Of a DNA stretch of 64,000 nt, positions 12,690-25,876 are shown piece after piece; positions within the stretch are counted from its first letter, which is position 1, and every line of letters starts with the position of its first letter. Position numbers and translations under genes: made by a program. This DNA comes from Toxotes chatareus. Lineage: Eukaryota; Chordata; Actinopteri; Toxotidae. The notes under the pieces were generated by a model. It saw only the letters and a program-made list of their open reading frames with translations, did no database searches and was not told where the DNA came from. The stretch covers positions 12,448,535 through 12,512,534 of the forward strand of contig CM028903.1 in the NCBI GenBank assembly GCA_016801885.1. The letters are read 5' to 3'.

Positions 12690-13090
12690 AATTTATTATT
12701 ATTTTTTCCTCCTGGTCACTTTCTCTCTCTCCATTGATTCCCAACTGACTGTATATTTCTGACTCATTCAGTTTCATCTGCCGCCTTCTTTTTTTTTATT
12801 TCTGTTATTCTCTTGTTTTCTTTTTTAACACCTGTGCTTTTTATCTTTTTCTTCTAATATTGCTTCACTTGTTCTCTCCCATCTTTTTTATCATTTTTTC
12901 TTGATTGTCCTAATTTTATTCCTTTTCAATATCCGTTCTCTCCCCTCTCTCTTCCCTACCCTCGCTTTGTCTCCTTTACTGCTGGCACATCCTTCTTCTC
13001 TAATGTTACGTTTGCATACACCATTTCTATACCGTATTATCTCTCCTTCCCCTGTCTGTTTTCAATTTGCAACACCTTTGTCTGTCTAGT
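12690..13090 (+). repeat. Pyrimidine-rich (CT) tract
   Basis: Dense CTCTC, TTTCTT and CCTTC words with only scattered purines. It is followed at 13200-13300 by a purine-rich segment of opposite bias. Confidence 0.7.
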
Positions 13091-15860
13091 TGTCATTTGT
13101 TTTATTATTTATGTCCTTTCTATCCATCTTGTCACCACTCACACTGCAAACAAGCGTCTCCTCTCTGCACCAGCATCCCCACCCCACCCCATCTTCTTCA
13201 TCCATCTGTATGGTACAAAGAGTGATGGAGGAGATGAGGGGAGAGGAGTGGAGGATGATGGAGGAGAAGACAGTGGAGATGTGCAGTGGCTGTGATGGAT
13301 GAATACAGACCGAGGCATTAAGAAGACTGTGTTTCATTCTTAAACTGACACAATGAGCACTGGCTGTACATAAATGCAGTTAAGAAATATTCCATCTGAC
13401 AAATACAGTTAAGAAATGCCCCCCTGACAAACATGCACGTTGCAAAGAACAGCTGCGACAATATACGGCCACAGCCAGCACAGCCTCATCTGTCTTTGAG
13501 CTATCACACGTCTTCACTTTCCCTTGTCAGCAGACCTTCGCTTATGCAGGCATTTGTTGGATCATCCAACTGTTCGGCAGGTACACTCTGAAACAGCTCT
13601 CACAAATGAAAACAAACCAATTCTAAGAGCTGGAAAAAAAACTTAAGAGATGGATTTTAATTTTTCTAAAGGACATTTGAAAACCTATTTGGCTACGTAA
13701 AAACTATCCTGTATAAAGATAAATGCTTTCAATGGCATTTGTATATGAAGCCAGCCACCTTACATTGCATCTTAAACTTGAAAAAAAGAAAAGAAAAAAC
13801 TGACTAAATAAGTTGAAATATTCTATACTGTGAGATGCATCCTTTTCATTTGTTTTGCTCCAAGACAAGTATGATGTTACCACAAAGTAAGGAGGAAAAA
13901 AACATTACATTTCAACCTTTACTTCCTAAAGTTTCATCTTGTTTAATTTTGTTCTGTTTTCCCTTAGGAGGTAATATAGTCACAAAAACATACAAAAGTT
14001 TTCTCTGTGAATATTAGTTTTTCTTAAACTTCTAAGTCAAGACAGGAGTTATGAAAACAAATGAAACGGTCTCCTCAGAGAATTTTAAAAATCAGGCCTG
14101 TGGGTAGGATCAAGTCTAGTTCTAAACAACAAGTTAAAGCCCCTTAAAGATTTATCATGCCTTCCCAACATGTTTAAATCACTGATATTCTTAATACGGT
14201 CCTCTCAGGTGTATCACAGTTCTCACAGGTGCTAAATTGTAGACCTTTTCTATCCTTTTGTCAAGACCTGATGTTCTATTCCAGATCCCTGATCTTTTAA
14301 TTTTTTTTAACCCTTCCGTTTTAAGTATTCCCTTTCAGAACACAGATAATGCCTTTGCTTGCCCTTAATGTCCTTTTCCTTCTAGCCCAATAAAGTATTT
14401 TTACTGTTCTGTTTTCAAACCTATGCATTCTTGCTTTCCTATTTTCTAGAGCCCTGATGATGTTGTTCTGAGTGGCAGATGTGGAGAATGAACATCACCA
14501 CCAGGGAAAAGCTGGTGAAAACTCTGAAGAAAAAAAAAAAGGCCCTATAGCTCCTCTTTCCGTATCTCCCTTTTACCGTATCCATTACTTTGTTTCCATG
14601 AATATCATGGGGTTATAGACCCTTACTGTCTGGTTTACTTTAAACTGCTTATCCTGGTTCTCATGTCTGGATTGGACCACCGACCGTGTCTGCTCAGCTG
14701 CTGACTGACCAGTTGCTACAGGATCCAGCTGTCGGTGTGATCATCTTAATCATTTTTAATGGACCAGCGCTCGTTAAATGCTGAATTTTCCACTATGAAA
14801 CTTCTGGATCAGCATGGAAATGGATACAGTATAGTAGTAAGATAAGATATCATTAAGAGGCATATGGGTATGTCTCAACAACAACAAAAAAAAGGATACA
14901 CAGAAAATATGAATGGACTTCTTAAAACCTGGAGCAGCTTCAACATGCACGGACAGATACAGAGTGGATTGTAAAAACAGACAGAAAATGAGTGGCTAAC
15001 CAGCAAAAATGGGATGCATAGATAATCACGCTCAACCTGGACATATCGTAGACTGCACGAACAGAAAGGGAATAAAATCATACAGAAAAGTGTCTGGATG
15101 GGTCTGGTTTCAAATACGAACATATGTTATACAATGATGGCTCAATGTTTCTGCAACTAAACCGAAGGGACTCTCAACACGGCTGGCTCCAAGTGGCTCC
15201 ATTTTATTAATCCATGTGGAACACTGCTGCTCTGCTAAACTGAACTAAGCTGAGCTGATCCTAGCTGGGCTCAACTGGAGCTGGATCTTGACTGGACCCT
15301 GTTATCTCTTAATCAGAAGTCTCTGAAAAGCACAACCTCTGGAAAACCTGAACTAAACTGAACTGGTTTGACCTGAACAGAACTCAAAAATTCTGGACCC
15401 TGTGGAGACTGACCTGGAGTTGTACACTGACCATGGATTAAGACTGTGTAATGGTCTGGTGCACACTAGACTTGGACTAGACTTGAGAGGCCTGTTACCT
15501 ATTGGTCTAACCCGTGTACTCTTCTGGTCTGATCCATTATCCGCTGCTTTCCACTAGATGGGACCGGTGAGGACCTTTACCAGCCTCTTTCCCATCTCTC
15601 CAGGCCCACTTAAACAGGTGAGTAATCTGCTGATTAGCCCGCTGACCTAACCAAAAAAGCAGCCAAATGAGAAGTTCTCTCACCCAAAGACCCGGGCTCA
15701 TTAATTAGTGTGACATATGGTAACACACTGGCAGTCACCTTGGCCATCCACCAATTTTGGGTCCTGCCCCATAGTTTAAGACACACTTGCACTCTGCAGT
15801 GTCTCCTCCTGCCGTGAGTAGTGTGTAACCTAATGAGGACAGTGCTTTAACGAGCGCCAT

Positions 15861-15886
15861 CTAATTGCTGTCAGCTAGACAATTAG
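15861..15886. promoter_or_regulatory. Inverted pair of TAAT-core motifs (possible homeodomain dimer site)
   Basis: CTAATTG and CAATTAG flank a 12-base spacer as an exact inverted repeat. TAATTG is a classical homeodomain core. The surrounding 200 bases are of balanced composition and free of repeats, unlike most of the intron. A regulatory role is inference only. Confidence 0.3.
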
Positions 15887-18632
15887 AGAGCCACCCTGGC
15901 TAAACGATCTGCTTCGTTACTACCCTCCACTGACAATATCACAACGGGTGACAAGAAATGCACCCCCACCCCCCACCCCTGTTTGTTTCTTGCTCTTTTA
16001 GTGTCTGAGTCACCAGTATGGCATAGTCCTCTCTCACTCTCTCCTACTCCCTTTTATTTCTATCCATCAGATGTCTCTTGTTTTTTTGTTTTTTCCCCCT
16101 TCCTGTCTGCCTGCCTGAGGCAGTGATTGAATACTGGCGGAGAATATAATATGCTAGGAGAGGATATGGTTATGAGCTAACACCACAGCCTCAGGGATGG
16201 ACTCTGTCTGTACAAGGGGGGTTGGGTGGAGGGGGGGTCAGCAATATCTCCTTGGTCATGGATAGAGACTGATGTCTGAGGCTGCAGAATTTAACTCATC
16301 CAGTCCCCAGGCTGAAGAGACTTTCACCATCAAAATGAAATTATACTTTTATCAGACATAATCAATAGCATTTTAAGTAGTCAAATTTCAGTCCAAGCTC
16401 CAAGCTCCCTACAGATGGAGAATAGCTGAAATCGATTCAGTAAGTCCAAACACTATATGGAAGCAGGTGGAAATGAAAAACCAGCACTGCAGAGGTTTGA
16501 ATGGTCACAAACCTAAGTTTGTCTCATCAAATAGAACTGATTCTCTACCCAAACAGCAGTCCATTTAAACTTTTGAGTGGTCCCTTGCCATGTTCTGTCT
16601 CTGATACATATGGCGTTTCAACAGATATTAATTAATCAAATAACAATTCCAGTGCTCTCTGCTCAGCTTAAACAGATGCATTGTTTCCATGACTTGTTTA
16701 TTATGGATTCCTACAAAGTTCATTTTAATGCAATAACTGTATTCACAAAAGTATAATATGCTTTTAAGGCCTTGGTATAATTACCATGAAATACAATTAT
16801 CATTCATTACTCACATTTATGGATCATTTACTCCGATAGCGGTTCTCTGTAACACAAAATCTGATTGATGATTCGTTTTCTATTCTCATTACAATTTTTG
16901 TAAGAAAAAAGTTAATTTACTTTCAGTTTCGCCACAGCTAATTGATTCAGTCTGACACCCCCCACCCCTCATACAAACACACGCACACACACAAACTGTG
17001 AGATAATGCAATTTTTTTTTGTTTTGTTTTTTTTCTTGGAATGCAAAAGTAGAGAGAGGCATCAAAGTAAGTAAAAGAGGAGAAGAAAGAAGAAGATGGG
17101 ATACTGAGAAATGTAACAGTCTCTTTTGTGGGTTCAGCAGGTCTCCACATCACCTCATGTCTGAAGCAAATATAACTTACAAACATACAAAATACGAAAG
17201 AGGTACATAGACTGTCAATTTTTGTTCAGTTGTTAATTTCTCCTACTATTCTGGTAGCAACAAAGTACCAACCAAAAGTAATATAATACTAGGTGCAAGT
17301 TTAAACAAATTTCAAACGACAGTTCGTTCAAATGAATTTGAATGTGCAGCATGCCCTATATAACACAGTGATTTCTATTGTGTTTTGACTAGACAGTGCA
17401 CCAAAGATGTTATTTTCCCCGGTAAGTGATGGTTACAAGATCGCTGTACAGCGTCACAGGTGACACCAGTAATGAGAACTGTCTCCAGTTTTAATTTGCA
17501 TTTCAATACACAAAGTTACACAAAACACTTTTGTTGTTCCTTCAGTAATAAAAGCCAAGTATCACTCAGTCAGCCTTCTTGGTCCTGCACACGGTCACAA
17601 GGACCAGAGCAGTTGTTAAGGGCACTTTTATCATAGTTATCTCTTTTTATACACCTATGACTGTATAACTTATGTGTGTCCTAAGAGGACAAACACCCAC
17701 ATACACACACAAAGCAGAGAGAGCAAGAGAGACAACTTAAGACAAATACAAAAACTAAAAGCATGGTACAAAAATAGATCTCATATGAAAATAGCTGCAT
17801 AAAGTGCACAGTATCACAAAATGCCCTCTGCTGTGCTCAAAAGTCAGAGGAGTATTCCAGTCTATCTTTATCTTAGTCATTAGATTCTCTGGTGCGCAGT
17901 TGTTATTTTCACTCGCATAAAAGTATTTAGATGGATCATATACGGCATATTTCATTTGTCAAGCTCATTACGTGGTGCATATAGATTTTGCCATGCAGAT
18001 ATTTATATATATTTTGTTGGAGGATGTAAGAGGCAGTGGGAAAACACATGGGGAAAAAAATTTTGATTACAGTCATCTACTTTCTTCCTGTCAATCTGGT
18101 TGTCATGTCAAGGAGAAATCCATTCATTTAACTGTAACTTCTTAGAAAGTTTAAAACGTTAAACTCATCTGGCACCGAAAAACTTCTGAAACCTTGACTT
18201 ATGAGAGCAGGTTACTCTAATACAGCAATTTATCCTGTTTGCATCATATGTAGCTACGTGGGAAAATACCTCAAGTTCACGTCAAGATGCCTTTGAGGAA
18301 AAACAGTAAAGTCTGCTCTGTCATCTCCAGAAATAAACCCTGGTGTTATTTCACTGTCTTCCTCTCAGTCATAAAAGTGAGTGAAGCTTGCTACATGCTC
18401 CGCAGACACCTTAATGATGATGATGATGAATGAATGATACATGCTGTTCACTCCTCCCTGACACTGCTCACTGCTTTTTAATCCTCCCTTTCTGTGGTCA
18501 AGTGTAGTGGTCATCAAGGTATGTTAAGAGCTTATTATCTTGACTGAGTTATATCTACCTTGCATCATTACAATTATGGCAGCATGAGGAGGCGATATGT
18601 ACACTAATTAAAATGTGCTCTGGAGGGAAAAC

Positions 18633-19025
18633 ACTTAAAGGAACAGTTTGACATTTCTGGGAAATGCAGCTACAGCCAGTAGCTGGTTAACTTAACGTAC
18701 CATATAACAGGAAATGGGTAGGGAGAGCTCGCCTGGCTCTGTCCAAAGGTAACAAAACATCCCACCAGCTCAGACATTACATGTCATTCGTTTAATTCAT
18801 ACTCAAACACAAATTTAACAGCGACAATTGGTAGTTCTCTGGAGGTTATGTGTTGGTCTATTTTCTTGGCCAGACACAGGAAGTCACTGCCAAGCTAACT
18901 GTTTCCCTGTTCTCTGTCTTGCTAAGCTAAAGTATCCAGCTCCTGGCTGTAGCATTATATATTTAACTGGCAAACATGAGACTGGCATATTTTTTTTCTC
19001 ATTTAAGAGAGGAAGAGAATAAGCT
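18633..19025 (+). repeat. Dispersed teleost repeat (AAAGGAACAGTTTGACAT family)
   Basis: It begins TTAAAGGAACAGTTTGACAT, then has GCTACAGCCAGTAGCTGGTT, GCCTGGCTCTGTCCAAAGGT and CTTGGCCAGACACAGGAAGT in the order I remember from a very common fish non-autonomous repeat. The right end, near GAAGAGAATAAGC, matches the inner part of the family's inverted terminus but lacks a clean copy of the outermost bases. No coding capacity. Confidence 0.7.
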
Positions 19026-19315
19026 AGGACTATCACTTTTTCGAAAAAGTCAGGTTTAAACAAAGTCGAACAAACAAGTAATTCACACAACCCATAGAGC
19101 CTAATGTCCCTGCACTGCATCCAGAACTATCAGTATCCTGAAAAGTATGAGTGCTCATTTTTTATTTATCACCTTAGTTTACTGATTGGTCAATAGGACA
19201 GCAATAGTTCAAGCTGACAGTGAATTTTAAGAGCGTCATCTGTCGAACCATAAGGTAAACTACTGTGAACGGTCTGTTGTGCTTATAGGCTGTAAATTTT
19301 GAATTCAAAATGATC

Positions 19316-19490
19316 CCATCCATCCATTTTTTATACCGCTTATCCTCTTAAGGATCATGGGGGAGCAGGTTTGCCTCACATTCACACCTATGCACAATAA
19401 TCTATTCTGCATGTTTTAGGACAGTGGGAGGAAGCTGGAATACCCGGAGGGAGCCCATAGTGCTCACCACCGTGCTGCCCTACACATCCT
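19316..19490 (+). repeat. 'CCATCCATTTTNTATACCGCTTATCC' repeat, copy 1 (internally deleted)
   Basis: It contains CCATCCATTTTTTATACCGC, GGGGGAGCAGG, CATTCACACCTA, GCATGTTTTAGGACAGTGGG, GGAGGAAGCTGGAATACCCG and the typical CACCACCGTGCTGCCC end. The middle portion present in the second copy (37869-38006: TATCCCAGCTGAC, GGCGAGAGGCGGGGTACACC) is missing here. It is a widespread fish dispersed repeat, recognised from memory. Confidence 0.8.
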
Positions 19491-20224
19491 TAAAGTCTAA
19501 ATATTCAATTTTATCCCCATATTGGAACAAATATTCCAGTTTCAAATAAAAAGTGACGACTCTAAGAAGCATATTTCTCTATAATATGTAACCATTCCTT
19601 TGATTATGTTTACTAAATATTGCTCAGCTACAGGCAGATTTGTAGATTTTTAAAAAAGTGACATTTTAAAGTCTTTGAGTATCCAAAATGCATAAAGAAT
19701 GATCTGGTAATCATTAAACGGATGATGTGAACCAGACACGAGTTTTATACTGCATCGTGTCTCTTCAGTTAAATACTGCATGTGAAGTGTAGCATGGTCT
19801 AGTTCCACTTGATGTGACAGCTTCCATCTGTGGCCATTTTGCAGCAGCATTTATGAGCTCCTCCTAGCAACCATTCGGTTTATTTCATTTACAGAGGCTA
19901 AAACGGCATGGCGAGGAACGCATAGACTGTGGCTTTTATTACCACCTTAATGTAGGGGAGAGGCAGCGTATGCTCTCTGTATGTGGGCTGATAGGCCAAG
20001 GTGCGACTTCAATTTAAGTTGAGTGTCACTTCTGGTGGCTGATGTGGTCGTGATGTAGCTAGACATGGCCGTGAACACATTACTGCATTTGTATAACTGT
20101 CTCTATGAATGTATTCCAGATACACACATGCACTCGTGCACTTACATATAAATAATGTGTAAGTGTAAGTCATAAAAAACACCCTGAGTTCTCCCACACA
20201 TCACAGCTGGATCCTGCACTCATT

Positions 20225-20990
20225 ACACACGACTCTCCAGCTGTGTGAGAGAGAGAAGATTCAAAAAGAAGAAAAGGAGAGAACACATGTGGAGCCTGGA
20301 AAGAGAGAGCGCATCTCCCTACTGTATAAATGTGTGTGTGTGTGTGTGTTGTCAGACCTGTGGTGATGTAAGATGAGTGTCCTACAAGTGCATGACAAGG
20401 TGAACAATGCCTGCGGTAAGAGGGAGAAGAGAAAAAGAGAAAATGGAGGGGAGAAAAGATAAAAGTGCGAAAGGAAGTGCAGAGGGAGGACAGGAAGCAG
20501 GGAGAATGAGAGAAAACAGGCGGAAGGATAGGTGGGAGAGGTTCAGATGCAAATGTACGACGAGGCGGGGGAAAGGAATAAAGTGACAATATGGGGAATA
20601 AATGATAAAAATAGATGATACAAGGGAGACAAAGAAAGAGAGGAGGGACAGGGCTCGGTGAGATAATTCCAAATTTGCATTCATGAGCTTGTTCAGCTGA
20701 CATGGTCATCTGGTATGTACAGATGCCCCGGCTATGATCTTATCATGCCAATACGGCTTCTTGAATTGAACTGTTAAAGAGAAGAGCCAAAAGGGGGGAG
20801 GGTGTACAAGATAAGCAGCTTTATAAATAAGAGGAGGTAGACGAGAAAGGGAAAAAGACAAGGATTAAAAGGAGATGGAGGAGGAAGAGAACGGGGAGAG
20901 ATGTGAAGATGATGGGCAACAGTAAAGAAGGAGGTGGAGATGTAGAAGAAAAGGAACAGAGGGGAAAAGAGAAGGAGAAGAGTGAGTGGG
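20225..20990 (+). repeat. Long purine-rich (GA) region
   Basis: The plus strand is dominated by GAGA, GGAGAGG and AAGAAG words over about 700 bases, interrupted near 20690-20770, with a (TG)n tract at 20331-20349. Long minus-strand open frames within it encode S/F/L/P-rich low-complexity peptides and are rejected as genes. Confidence 0.75.
20331..20349. repeat. (TG)n microsatellite
   Basis: About nine TG units inside the purine-rich region. Confidence 0.9.
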
Positions 20991-21096
20991 ATATGTGAAG
21001 GATTGCTCAGTGTGTATTGAGCTCCAGCTGTATTGTGCTGCGAGGTGTCTCTGGTCCCTAAGAAAGAAAACATGATAGTATGAATAATAGATAACA

Positions 21097-21116
21097 CAAC
21101 ACACACACACACACAC
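21097..21116. repeat. (CA)n microsatellite
   Basis: About nine or ten CA units. Confidence 0.9.
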
Positions 21117-24100
21117 GTAATGCATGTTTATTTTTGTGCGTGTTTGTTGTGTGACTCCTCTTCCCCCCTTTAAATGGTTGGAAGGAAAAAAAAGATCTCA
21201 ACAGTGAAGCAGATGATGCGCTCAGCTGAACAAATACGTCAACACACGGACACATATTCAGCTAGTAAAAGACATTTTCATGGAAGCATCCTGTGACCTC
21301 CTAATTGTACATGTATGTTTGTGAGGACAATATGAATTTACTGAGAACGCGTTAATGCTTCAGCATGAATGGGTGCGTCTCTCTTTTAACACTATTTAGT
21401 GGATGGATTCACGTGTCGCTCATGCTAAAAAGTTGACATTACTGCCAGCCGCTCACCCAGGAAAAGCACCTGGAAAGCTGTGCATACTCATCTACCCTAA
21501 AACAGTCTTGGGGGGGACAAAAATGCAGCAGCGTTCAGCAATATTGTTCAGCAAATTTATTTTAAGGATTGGATTGTAGAATTTTAAAAGCCAGTGTTTT
21601 GTATGCAAAATTTGGTCTCAGTGCCTGTTAGCAAAGGTTAATGGCACAGCACATTGAGCTGGTTAAAAGCACTGCTGTCGATTTGTGTATTCAATAAAAG
21701 TCCACAGCCCACTACCCTTATTTAATCAGAGCAATTCTGGAATATGAATTTTAATGCAAAAAAACAGTTGTGATTTTGATCTCTCATTACTCCCATTTTG
21801 GAATATTTCTTAAGTGCACCAATGCTTCTACACGATTACAGCACATTTGTCACATGACACGTGCAAACAGCAGCCCTGACACTGCTTCAAACTGCTTCAG
21901 GAGAATAATCATTAAGAAGCACTGAGAGAATGTGATGCAAACGAGGCAGCTGTGTTTATATTTATAACCACGTTAAAAATTAACCACGATAGCAACCGAA
22001 ACTGGCTGACATTTAGTGATACACGGACTTGTAAAAGTCAGTTGTCTTGCAAGTCAGAGGAGTGTTGTGTTTGTGTGTCTCTGTGTGCAGCAGCGGCTGC
22101 TGAAAGTGAAGCTATAATTGGAAGCTGCAGATTTACCAATTAGCCTTAATTTAAAATACAACATTCATATGCATATATATATAAACTCTCTCTCCCTCCA
22201 TCCTTCTCTCAGCTTTCTGCTGTTAACCTGCAACTGATCAGCAGCACAGAACAGGAACTATTTGATGCACGATGCACCTTCAGGATACACGATGCAAACA
22301 AATGGAAAGAAGAAAAAAGAAGAAAAGGAACAAATGGGTTAGCACAATTCAGCAGGTTACAAAATGATACAGCAAAACAGAAAATACCTTGAGCAATTTA
22401 CATATAAATGGATGCAGCTGTGTTTTCCCAGTACTATCTGTAAATTCTATTTCAGGGATGAAAATATGCAAGGTTGTAACTGCACCGTGCTTTAGTGTAC
22501 TTTCCAGCAGGAGTCCAGTAAACACAGTAGTGAAAGTTGAGTGAGTAAATTCCAAGCATTTCCACACACTATTTGAATAATGTGCAGTGTGCTATTGCAC
22601 GTTCGTCACTTTAGTCTCATTATTACATCCTACCCCTAATGTCTCATAATGCCTTACAACTGACACACAATGTAAAGTGTTAATGAAATATCCATTAAAT
22701 TAATGGCAGTGAAAGCAACTGCACAACTGTCAACTGGATGGGCTTGGAGTTAGCACCTTTCCATTCATGTCTCCCAGCAGAAACCTATTTTCTTCTGCAG
22801 GCAGAAGAGAGAAAATGGGACTGTTGGTGGATTAAAATCTTGTGCAGGTTTAAGGTTTTAGCTTCAGACCGGCCCCTTCGGCTGTTACATTGGCAGCTTT
22901 ACACTGAAAATGCTGACGCAGTATATTTGTATTGGGGGAGAATAAGATGATGGTAAGATTCAAGAGTGCTGAATTCGGAGATTGGAGTCTTCTAGGTGTT
23001 ACAAACATAATGTGCTCTGTAGTGCTCTCGATTGGTTTATTGGCGGATTCAAGGCTTTACGGAAATAATGGTGTCTGGGGTAACAGAGTGAGGTTTAGTA
23101 TTGAGAAACAAGGCTTTGTTTTAAAATGTCAGGCTGAACAAAGCCCTGGAGTCAGTGGGTTTTGTTTTTTGTTTTTGTTTTTTTTGTTGCTTCTAAATGC
23201 TCAATTTATCACAGTATTGTGTTGCAGAGAAAGGTTGGGCTTGGCATCTTGTTTGTCTTGTTTAGATGGGTTTATAGATAAAGGTTTCTTGGTTTATTTT
23301 GCCAAAACATTGTGAATGTTTTGATTTAAATATTAGATTTGACACTAATAGATTTTTCTAGGGGATTCCTTTTTCCAATTATAAATAGTGTAGTACGGAC
23401 AAGCTGCTAAATGCATTACTAATTAACATTTTAAATATTGTTCTTTTAAATGAAAAAAGAGACCAATGCTAAACAAGGCTTTATTTTAGCCATAGACCCT
23501 TGAGAACAATGTCTGAGATGTATATCTTTGCTAAGCTTTAGTGTTGAAACCACAGTAGTGTCATTTTCTCCTTGTCCGATAGCATTAGGCGTCTTTTCTT
23601 CAATCATCAGTGAAAGTTCAAGTATGATTAAAATGAAACTGTGACTCACATTAATGTGTAGGCAGTTATAAGAGTGCTTTCATATGTCTTTGTCAGTACA
23701 GTTCCTGCATTTGTTGCTGTGCAGTGGTTTAATCGCTTGGACCAACATTTAATAGAACTGGTGGCATGATAGTAAGAGTGCATATCTCAAATAAGGTTAT
23801 TTAGTCAGTTCAAACCTCATTGATCTAGTTTAAGTGTAAGGACCACTGGCGTGACGTGATGCAACATCCCCACTATCCAGCACTGAGTGCCATATTGAAA
23901 GGTGTAAGAAGTGTGTGGGCAATTACAGGGAACAATGTCTAATTAATTCCTCTGTCATGAACTGGTTATTAAATGGGGCCAGTTTCCATAGCTGATAAAC
24001 TGTCTCATTGTAAAACACATTACAACGTGATCTACAACGTGGTAACTTTCCAGAGCTGTAAAATCATATCTGTGAAGATGACAAACCTTAAATGCATCAC

Positions 24101-25876
24101 AGATCGTGGGCCGCTTCACCGGCACATGAAACAACACACCCCCACCAATACAGACCCTTGCATTGTTTTAATGGGCAAATGTCTCTAATGTTTGTCTGAA
24201 TGTGGCCAAGCAAGCGTTGCTTACACAGTCGCAGTGTGATTTTTGTTACATCCAAGTCCACTTGTTGGTCGAGAGCAACAGATGAAGTTGTGTTTATAAT
24301 TAAATTTTTGTATTCATTTTGGAATGAAATTGTGCTTGCACTTCTTGCTGTGGAGTTTTACTGCAAACGTAAGTGCACAGAGAAGTTTTTGTTGCACTGT
24401 AGCCACAGGGAGCAATACCCCCAAGTGCCATTTCCTTTGGTTAATCAAAACAATATATTCTGTCATGTGAATAGAGTCGTTATGAGAAACTCTCACTTTA
24501 TACCGTGTTTTTTTTTTCACTTGTATGTGAGACATTTAATATGTACATATGAACATATCCAAATTGCCTTCAGCTATGTATTTCAGTGTATCTCAAATGT
24601 AAATCTAGATTAAAAAATTAACGTCATCTTCCCTTAGCAGTATATTTGGGGTGAGGCTGGGCTGTATATTTGTGCTTTGGGACTCGGGTTTTTCTAAAAA
24701 AGAAAGAGCTTGGACCAGGTGCATCAGGAAACTGTCTACTGGGTAAAAGCTCTATGTGATGACTTTACCATTATATAATAGTAGATTTTAATTTTCACAC
24801 TTCCACATGTGCTTGTGGGAGTTGTGTTGAGTTCTTGCTAGTAAATTCACTGTAGTTAGATTGGTATTTCTGAAATAGTTATCATTGTTCAATAGTTTTT
24901 ACATTATCGTCTGAGGAGTCTTGTTATTTACTATTGCTTGTCATTCTCCTTTTTCCCCCATTCTAACACAATCTACCAACTTGTTCATATTAGGTACATA
25001 GTTGCATATTTGTCTGTAAAAATCAATATTTTATTTGTCATATGGTGTTAGACTAGACAACTGATGGCTGAATTTGTTTTGACTTTTTTTTTTTTTTTTG
25101 ACCAATAAAATTTAACTATACAGTGTTTCTGTCAACCACTCGAGCAATTTGAGAAAAGCACCAAGTCTCCCCCAGGAGGGACTGCTTACAATGTGACAGC
25201 TAATCATTTTAGCATGCTCACATTACACTGCTAATGAGGCCAGCAGTGTTTGAGTTTAACAAGAAGGATGGTGGGCAGCCAACTGCCTTCCATCACATTT
25301 TCCCCATAAATCTATAGTCACTTAGCTGAATAAATTTAATAATTAGTTTGGGCAGAGAAATCAACAGCCCACTTCATGTGGTTTTGATTGTGTTTCTCGA
25401 TTCAGGGCTTTTCCAACACGGATTCTGTGTTTTTTTAGAGAATGGGTTCCCTGTGCTTCACTGTGGGGTTGACTGTCCATCACTGTGTTAGTCTTCAAAC
25501 AAACAACAAGACAAATGTGACTAAAATAATGTGAGTTGCACATGTTTTCTCAGAGAGCAGCTGTCTGTCATGGCCATCCCCTTTGCAAGTTAAGGTGGAA
25601 GAAGTGCTCTTCATAATTTGAAAGTGTAATCAGCTACTGATTTGGTCTGGTCTGATCCAGAGAGATGCAACTGACAGAGAAGAAAAAAAAGGAAAAAGAA
25701 TGAAGTGAAAAGGAAAAATGAAATAGAAAAAATCAGTTCTGTAGCCTTGTTTGGAAAAATAAATCACACACACAGTGCAACAACACAGTGCTCTGTCTGT
25801 GACACACAAAGTGCAAATGTTGCAGTGCAAATGTAGTTAAAAAACTAATTTTTCTCTTTTCCTTTCTGTCTTTCAG

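Larger units (their letters stand above)
12313..18632. other. Intronic stretch with CT tracts and candidate noncoding elements
   Basis: The stretch holds an (ATT)n run at 12657-12673, a pyrimidine-rich block at 12690-13090, a GA-rich block at about 13200-13300, a region of recurring CTGAACT/CTGGACT words at 15225-15500, a short open segment ending at a consensus donor (15617/15618), and an inverted pair of TAATTG/CAATTA motifs at 15861-15886. No protein family is recognised in any frame. Confidence 0.5.
19026..25876. other. Intronic stretch before the terminal exon; no gene seen
   Basis: The stretch contains a repeat copy (19316-19490), (TG)n and (CA)n arrays, a 700-base purine-rich region (20225-20990), and otherwise AT-rich unique sequence. 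A 127-codon open frame at 22932-23315 has no recognisable motif, includes a run of F/L residues from a T-rich tract, and is not called as a gene. A TAATTAATT-type cluster lies near 23918-23950. Confidence 0.5.

Noticed and set aside
14451..15100. Possible alternative terminal exon after TTTCCTATTTTCTAG, with AATAAA near 15072
   Set aside because: Joined to the phase 1 donor it would end at once (one codon then TGA). The acceptor is only moderate, and the true poly(A) context at 26573 is much stronger.
20170..20709. 179-codon minus-strand open frame
   Set aside because: It spans a purine-rich tract; the peptide is low-complexity S/F/L/P with a TH-repeat from the (TG)n array. No start context or splice evidence.
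22932..23315. 127-codon plus-strand open frame
   Set aside because: No recognisable domain, a run of F/L from a T-rich tract, and no promoter or polyadenylation context; chance is likely in AT-rich DNA.
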